A stretch of DNA of 6,250 nucleotides, from positions 1 to 6,250 of the forward strand of contig MNUP01000096.1 of assembly GCA_001871075.1 (NCBI GenBank), read 5' to 3'. Source of the DNA: Candidatus Desantisbacteria bacterium CG1_02_49_89. Lineage in GTDB: Bacteria; Desantisbacteria; UBA1551. Shown here piece after piece: positions 1 through 4,000 of the stretch. Below the pieces are notes generated by a model, which was given only the letters and a program-made list of their open reading frames with translations, was not told the DNA's origin and searched no databases. Each line of letters opens with the position of its first letter. The first letter of the stretch is position 1. Made by a program: the position numbers and the translations under genes.

Positions 1-23
1 GTGGTTTTTTCCTGTGCGGAAAT

Positions 24-62
24 AATCAAAAGGTCACATTGGGAACAATCAAAGTGTCACAT
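24..62 (-). repeat. Paired 23-bp-period boxes, possible insertion-sequence end
   Basis: Two 16-base boxes, AATCAAAAGGTCACAT (24-39) and AATCAAAGTGTCACAT (47-62), match at 14 of 16 positions with a 23-base period. Read on the minus strand from 62, the block begins ATGTGACACTTTGATT, then GTTCCC, then the second box. Paired subterminal boxes next to a TGTGACA-type tip are typical of ends of IS21-like and related DDE insertion sequences, as I remember them. The body of such an element would lie to the left, outside the window. A related pair lies in the opposite orientation at 299-341. The repeat is directly visible; the assignment to an insertion sequence is inference. Confidence 0.5.
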
Positions 63-111
63 AGCCGGGGGAAAATTATTTAGGCTGGCTGGTTTAAAAA
101 TCAGGTAATAA

Positions 112-158
112 TCACCCTCTCCTTTATCCTCTCCCCTCGAGGGAGAGGGGTAGGGTGA
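112..158. repeat. GC-rich imperfect palindrome (REP-like)
   Basis: Nested inverted repeat: outer arms TCACCCT (112-118) and AGGGTGA (152-158), inner arms CTCTCCC (129-135) and GGGAGAG (141-147) with a 5-base loop. CTCTCCC/GGGAGAGG-type palindromes are scattered through the intergenic DNA of many bacteria, usually as REP-like or MITE-like units. It stands out in the AT-rich surroundings. It is not followed by a T-run, so it is not a terminator. Confidence 0.6.
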
Positions 159-169
159 GGGGGGTGGGT

Positions 170-295
170 ACTCTCGAAGGCAGAACCTGGAAAGTAGGAC
201 GATTTCCAGAACAGGAAGTAACCGTGGGTCTTATCCCCAACAGAAAGATTATTGTTTTAAAGGATGAGCAGAAAATTGGAGAGTTCCATCTTTAA
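170..295 (+). pseudogene. Possible C-terminal remnant of a DDE transposase
   Basis: This frame is open from 98 and ends at TAA 293-295. The part before about 170 reads through the palindrome and looks non-coding. From 170 it encodes about 41 residues including RTWKVGRFPEQEVTVGL and KIIVLKDEQKIGEFHL. The pattern G-R-x-[WY]-x-V-G-x10-V-x-V followed by I-V and a terminal QKIGEF strand resembles the small beta-rich tail after the rve catalytic domain in IS481/IS21-type transposases. No catalytic DDE residues are present, and no plausible start with a ribosome-binding site was seen, so it would be a 5'-truncated relic. The element-like boxes on either side (24-62, 299-341) agree with that. A chance open frame is possible; the family call is memory-based inference. 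Confidence 0.33.
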
Positions 296-298
296 TTA

Positions 299-341
299 AT
301 GTTCGGTTTTAAGGTTCCCAAATGTCCGCTTTTGAATGTTG
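299..341 (+). repeat. Second pair of 23-bp-period boxes, inverted to 24-62
   Basis: ATGTTCGGTTTTAAGGTTCC (299-318) and ATGTCCGCTTTTGAATGTTG (322-341) are degenerate direct copies with a 23-base period. This is the same period, and largely the same skeleton (ATGT, TTT, GTTCCC, AAATGT, CTTTTGA), as the minus-strand reading of 62-24. The two sets are therefore inverted relative to each other and flank the transposase-like fragment. A short inverted repeat TCCGC (325-329) / GCGGA (341-345) overlaps the right copy. It may be a decayed end of a related mobile element. Positions 346-364 hold nothing recognisable. Confidence 0.4.
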
Positions 342-364
342 CGGAACAAATTCTTAAAATTCCC

Positions 365-393
365 TTGACATTTATGTTGAAATATGTTATAAT
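365..393 (+). promoter_or_regulatory. Consensus sigma70-type promoter P1
   Basis: Perfect -35 TTGACA (365-370) and perfect -10 TATAAT (388-393) with the optimal 17-base spacer. Transcription should start near 400. The unit it drives ends at the terminator at 506-547, so its product is a short RNA unless the terminator is read through. Confidence 0.85.
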
Positions 394-399
394 AAAAGT

Positions 400-547
400 A
401 TAAAATTAGTTTAGTAAAATGCGGATCCCGGGAAACCGGTGATTGCGCGAAAACTGATTCTAAAGCCGATAAGGTAATGAATCCAGGGCAAAAGAAAGCC
501 TTATAAACCCGCTCTGGATACTCTGTTCCGGAACGGGTTATTTTTTT
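400..547 (+). ncRNA. Candidate structured RNA: riboswitch-attenuator or sRNA
   Basis: The transcript from P1 to the terminator is about 150 nt and has no credible ORF. Visible structure: a hairpin CCGG-GAAA-CCGG (GNRA loop, about 427-438) extendable by ATC/GAT with one bulged base; a 5-bp pair GATTC (456-460) with GAATC (479-483); and a 6-bp pair ATAAGG (469-474) with CCTTAT (499-504). The last two cross each other, so they form either an H-type pseudoknot or two alternative folds. The second ends immediately before the terminator stem begins at 506, as expected of an aptamer coupled to an expression platform. A GNRA-capped stem plus CTAAAGCC (460-467) faintly recalls the c-di-GMP-I (GEMM) riboswitch, but its diagnostic GGGCAAACC and GGGACGCAAAGCC strings are missing, so I do not assign a class. 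The next gene has its own promoter, so a free-standing sRNA is equally possible. Confidence 0.6.
506..547 (+). terminator. Strong intrinsic (Rho-independent) terminator
   Basis: Stem AACCCG (506-511) plus TCTGGA (513-518) pairs with TCCGGA (527-532) plus CGGGTT (534-539). That gives 12 pairs with one G-U wobble, one C/A mismatch and an 8-base loop, followed by A and seven T (541-547). It ends the transcript from P1 and lies about 290 bases before the large gene's own -10 box. Confidence 0.88.
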
Positions 548-553
548 GAAGAA

Positions 554-781
554 GATTACGGTGATTATAAAAGCGATTACGGTGATTATTTAAATGACGA
601 ATTACGGCGATTTTTAAAGAGATTACCCCCTGCTGTCCCGATTTCATATCGGGACAAAACGCGGGGATCCTTTAGGGACAGTGATTATTTAAACGACGAA
701 TTTCAGTGATTAATAAAGAAAACAGGTAAAAATTGTTTAGGCAGAAATCACTGTAATCATCAGTTAATAATCACCGTAATC
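554..781. mobile_element. MITE-like block with terminal inverted repeats and GATTACGGTGATTAT copies
   Basis: The block opens with GATTACGGTGATTAT (554-568) and closes with its exact reverse complement (767-781), giving 15-bp perfect terminal inverted repeats around 228 bp of non-coding DNA. A second exact copy plus one base (575-590) matches the right end over 16 bp. Degenerate copies occur at 601-612 (ATTACGGCGATT) and, inverted, at 747-758 (ATCACTGTAATC). A 41-base segment (580-620) is repeated directly at 679-719 with 34 matches. No ORF and no clear target-site duplication are seen beside the ends. It could be a transposase-mobilised miniature element, or an operator array upstream of P2. 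Confidence 0.5.
625..666. repeat. Hairpin/cruciform inside the MITE-like block
   Basis: GTCCCGAT (635-642) and ATCGGGAC (648-655) form a perfect 8-bp stem with a 5-base loop TTCAT. Outside it, a CCCC-T-GC stretch and GCGGGG (661-666) can extend the structure. It sits between the two 99-base-offset direct repeats (580-620 and 679-719), as if inserted between them. There is no T-run on either side for termination. Confidence 0.55.
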
Positions 782-808
782 AAAAACATTAAAATATTAA
801 GGATTTAC

Positions 809-836
809 TTGACAAATACCTAAAATTTTATATAAT
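809..836 (+). promoter_or_regulatory. Consensus sigma70-type promoter P2 of the large gene
   Basis: Perfect -35 TTGACA (809-814) and perfect -10 TATAAT (831-836), 16-base spacer, in very AT-rich DNA. The predicted start near 843 leaves a 5' UTR of about 75 bases before ATG 918. With both hexamers at consensus, this promoter should be strong and need no activator. Confidence 0.85.
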
Positions 837-862
837 ATATTAGATATGTTATATTTGAATTA

Positions 863-882
863 CCCCGCGGCAAGCCGCGGGG
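863..882 (+). promoter_or_regulatory. GC-rich hairpin in the 5' UTR of the large gene
   Basis: CCCCGCGG (863-870), loop CAAG, CCGCGGGG (875-882): a perfect 8-bp all-GC stem about 20 bases into the predicted transcript. The AT-rich flanks (ATTA before, GGTTAAAT after) are nearly complementary and could lengthen it. The following T-rich stretch (893-899) begins about 10 bases after the stem, too far for a standard terminator. Likely roles are transcript stability or a scattered palindromic repeat that happens to lie here; attenuation is less likely. Confidence 0.6.
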
Positions 883-917
883 GGTTAAATCATATTTTTG
901 CTAAACAATAGGGCAAT

Positions 918-1019
918 ATGAAAACAGGGTTTAGTAAGGGCATTTTGGGCTTAAAAATATACTATTTTGCGCTTTCAGCCGGACTGGTTATTTTGCTGTC
1001 TGCTTCCACGGGATTCGGG
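918..1019 (+). other. Sec signal peptide (residues 1-34)
   Basis: A basic N-region (K2, K7, K13) is followed by a hydrophobic core, IYYFALSAGLVILLSAS, and a small-residue region TGFG before Q35. Likely signal peptidase I cleavage is after G34 (G at -3 and -1). No lipobox cysteine is present, so it is not a lipoprotein signal. Confidence 0.85.
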
Positions 1020-4000
1020 CAGTCCTCTGATATATCCCACGTTGTGGTCACGCCATCAGCGCCTGCCAATGGAGTCAATACTGCTGTTGCTGTCGCGACA
1101 ATTTATGATGCAAGCGGCGGGCTGATGAGCGGCCAGTCAGTCCAGTTATCCACTACAAGAGGCGCAACCCTGGATACCATTACACCCAGCGGAACGCAGT
1201 TGACCGATGGAAACGGCCAGTGCACTTTTACCATCAAATCGTCCAGTTTCGGGCCTGATACCGACGTATACGCAAAAATTGGCGGCACCAATATTCTACA
1301 CAACCTCGTTAAGAATCCTTCTTTTGAAGCAGGCACATATGCTATCGGCGGTTCTCCGGCAAACTGGACGAAAGTCGTTGTAACTGCAACCGATACTCCC
1401 GCATTTACCTGGGACAATACTGACAGGAAATTCGGGTCAAAATCCGTTACAATCCAGGCAACTGCTTCTCAGGAAGGATACTGGAAGAGCGGCACAATAT
1501 CTGTCTCGGCAAATACCACATACCGTGTTTCTTTATGGCTGAAAAGCACAAATGCTTCACTTGGCCCCGCAACATTAGTAATAAACGACTACGCTGAGGC
1601 ATGGTCCCTTCCAAAAAACACTTCCTGGAGCTATTGGCCGTCATCCCCGTTCACTTTCACCACACAATCAGAGTCCTTGTATATCCAGCTCAGACTGGGG
1701 TATGCGGACGGGCAGAAAGTATTTTTTGACGATATCAAGCTTGAAAGACTGCCCAACCTGAGTTTTTATCCCACCTATCTCAAGATAATTACGTCTCCCC
1801 AGGCAATTTCAAAAGATGCCCCTTCGAATCCCATAAAGGTAGTGGCGCAGGATGCCGGGGGCAGCAGCGATCCTCTCTTTGCCGAACCGGTGACGCTCAG
1901 CACTTCCTCAGCGTCAGGCCAATTCTCCGCAACCAACACACCATGGAATCCTGTGACACAAATATCCCCTTTAAATGGGGTAGGGACATTCTATTACAAG
2001 GATTCCGCGATAGCGGTCCATACTATTACAGTCACGCGTTCCGGGATGACCTCTGATTCACAAAACATCGAGGTAAAACAAGGCCCGATAAAATTACGTC
2101 TGGACATCCCGATATCAGTAACTGCAGGCTCCCCGCAGTTTATAACAATCATAGCCGAAGATACCGATGGTTTCCCGCAATCGTATTTTGGCAGCGTTGT
2201 AGTGTCGTCCAGTTCTTCGCACGGTTTCTTCTACGTTAGCAATTGGAGCAGGACCAACACTATTACCTTTGCTAATGAAACTCAAAAACAGGTACAATAC
2301 AGGGATGACAGGGTTGGCAATCCCACCATCTATGCGGCTTGCACAGATCTGATCGACGCCTTCCATGCAGACACCGTAACGGAAGCCGCGGTTTCCGCAA
2401 ACGTTTCTTTCATAGAGTTAAACCGCACTTCTGTTACAGCAAACGGAAATGATTATTGTTCCGTGGCAGTAAGGGTGCTGGACGACTACGGCAATCCCGT
2501 ATCAGGGAAGAATCCTTCTTTAGCCGCGACGCTTGGAACGATAAGCAATCCCCCTGCTTCAGACGCAAACGGCTGGTGCACAGGCTCAATATCAAGCATG
2601 AATTACGGAAAAGCAGAAACAGTCACAGCAACGGTTGATGCAAAAACAATCGTTCAGAACCTTGTTTACAACCCGTCGCTCGAATACGGCACATCCTATG
2701 ACCCGGCATCAAATCCGCCAGGGTGGTCGAAATTTTCTGAAGGAGATTCACCCAATTTCTTCTGGGAAAGGAAAGATTCTGATTGCGGCAAGTATGCCAA
2801 TACCGGAGGGAAATCCATCTCGATCTACGCACCCCCGGCCACTTCTTCCTACGGTTACTGGATGAGTAACGCAGTGCCGGTTGAGGCAGGAACAAGGTAT
2901 AAGATTGCCTTTTATTACAGGGCTTCAGTTACCGGCGTCTATTTAATCAGGGTAGAACTCGGAACTCAGGCAAACAATATCTCTGCGTCAACTCTCAACT
3001 GGGAATCAGCGAACTGGACATTCCTGGCGTCTGCATCAAGCATAAACATAAAACTGAAATTAAGGTCCGGCTACGATGGAAACACAGTATGGTTTGATGA
3101 TATAGTGCTCCAGCGTGTGCCAAGGTTCCTGTTTACCGCATCAAAACTCGTAATAACGTCTTCCGCGAAATCCACAAAGGCGGGAATCCCGACAGACACT
3201 ATCACCGTCGCTGCAAGAGACGCAAACGGGAACACGGATACAAACTTTAATGGCGCGATAACTCTCCAGACGACTTCCGGACAGGGCTCATTCTCCGCAA
3301 GCAGGGACAACTGGGTATCCATAGGCTCCATAAACCTTTCCGGAGGCATCGGTTCCTTCTTCTATAAAGACGAAACACCTGACTCGCCCGTAATCATGGT
3401 GTCCTGCGCCGGTCTGCAGTCAGACACCCAGATGGAAAATATCAGGACCGCTGCCGTGAAACTCAAGTTCACGACACTGGCTGCGCCCACGAGAGCGGGC
3501 TCCGCAACGCCTATCATAACTATCCAGGCGCAGACAAACGCAGGTAACCCTGACCCCAATTTTAACGACAGCGTAACGTTAACAACCACAAGCAACAGCG
3601 GCCAGTTCTCAACAGACCAGGTTACGTGGTCTAGTTATGGAGCAAACACTTATGTCCTTTTGGCATCCGGGACAAAGAACATCTATTACAAAGATATGAA
3701 TTTCGGCAGTCCCGTAATAGGGGCAAGCCACTGGGACCTCACAACCGACACGCAGACGCACACTGTACTGGTCTCAAGGTTCGTCATCACGACCGCGGCG
3801 CAGACAGTGAAGGCAGGCACCTCAACCTACGCCATAATGGCGGAGGCGAGGGACGAGAACGGCAACAAGGACGCTTCTTTCAGCAATATAACCGCGAACC
3901 TTGGAACCACATCATCGGGTTACGCCTTCTCGGAAAGCATCGTTCCTTGGATCGGCGTCAGCACGGTTAAATTCACAATGGGCCAGGCGACCTTCTATTA

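Noticed and set aside
24-62. CRISPR-like repeats
   Set aside because: Only two units with a 7-base interval; no spacer-sized gaps and no further copies in series.
419-505. Firm call of a c-di-GMP-I (GEMM) or cobalamin riboswitch
   Set aside because: Only loose fragments match (GNRA-capped stem, CTAAAGCC, GGGAAACCGGTG). The diagnostic conserved strings of either class are missing, so only a generic candidate RNA is reported.
439-506. Two tiny overlapping frames (GTG 439 to TAA 477; ATG 477 to TAA 506) as leader peptides
   Set aside because: No good ribosome-binding site for the first, no run of regulatory codons in either, and the second ends inside the terminator stem. The TAATG overlap is probably chance.
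863-899. Hairpin plus T-rich tract as a terminator/attenuator
   Set aside because: The T-rich stretch begins about 10 bases after the stem and is interrupted, unlike a functional intrinsic terminator.
1103-1644. Minus-strand open frames within the first domains
   Set aside because: They lie antisense to a continuous 1777-codon frame with clear domains, lack ribosome-binding sites and have low-complexity products. They are shadows of the plus-strand gene.
2456-2895. Overlapping short plus and minus frames
   Set aside because: All are out of frame with the second Big_1/CBM-like domains, have no start signals and no recognisable protein pattern.
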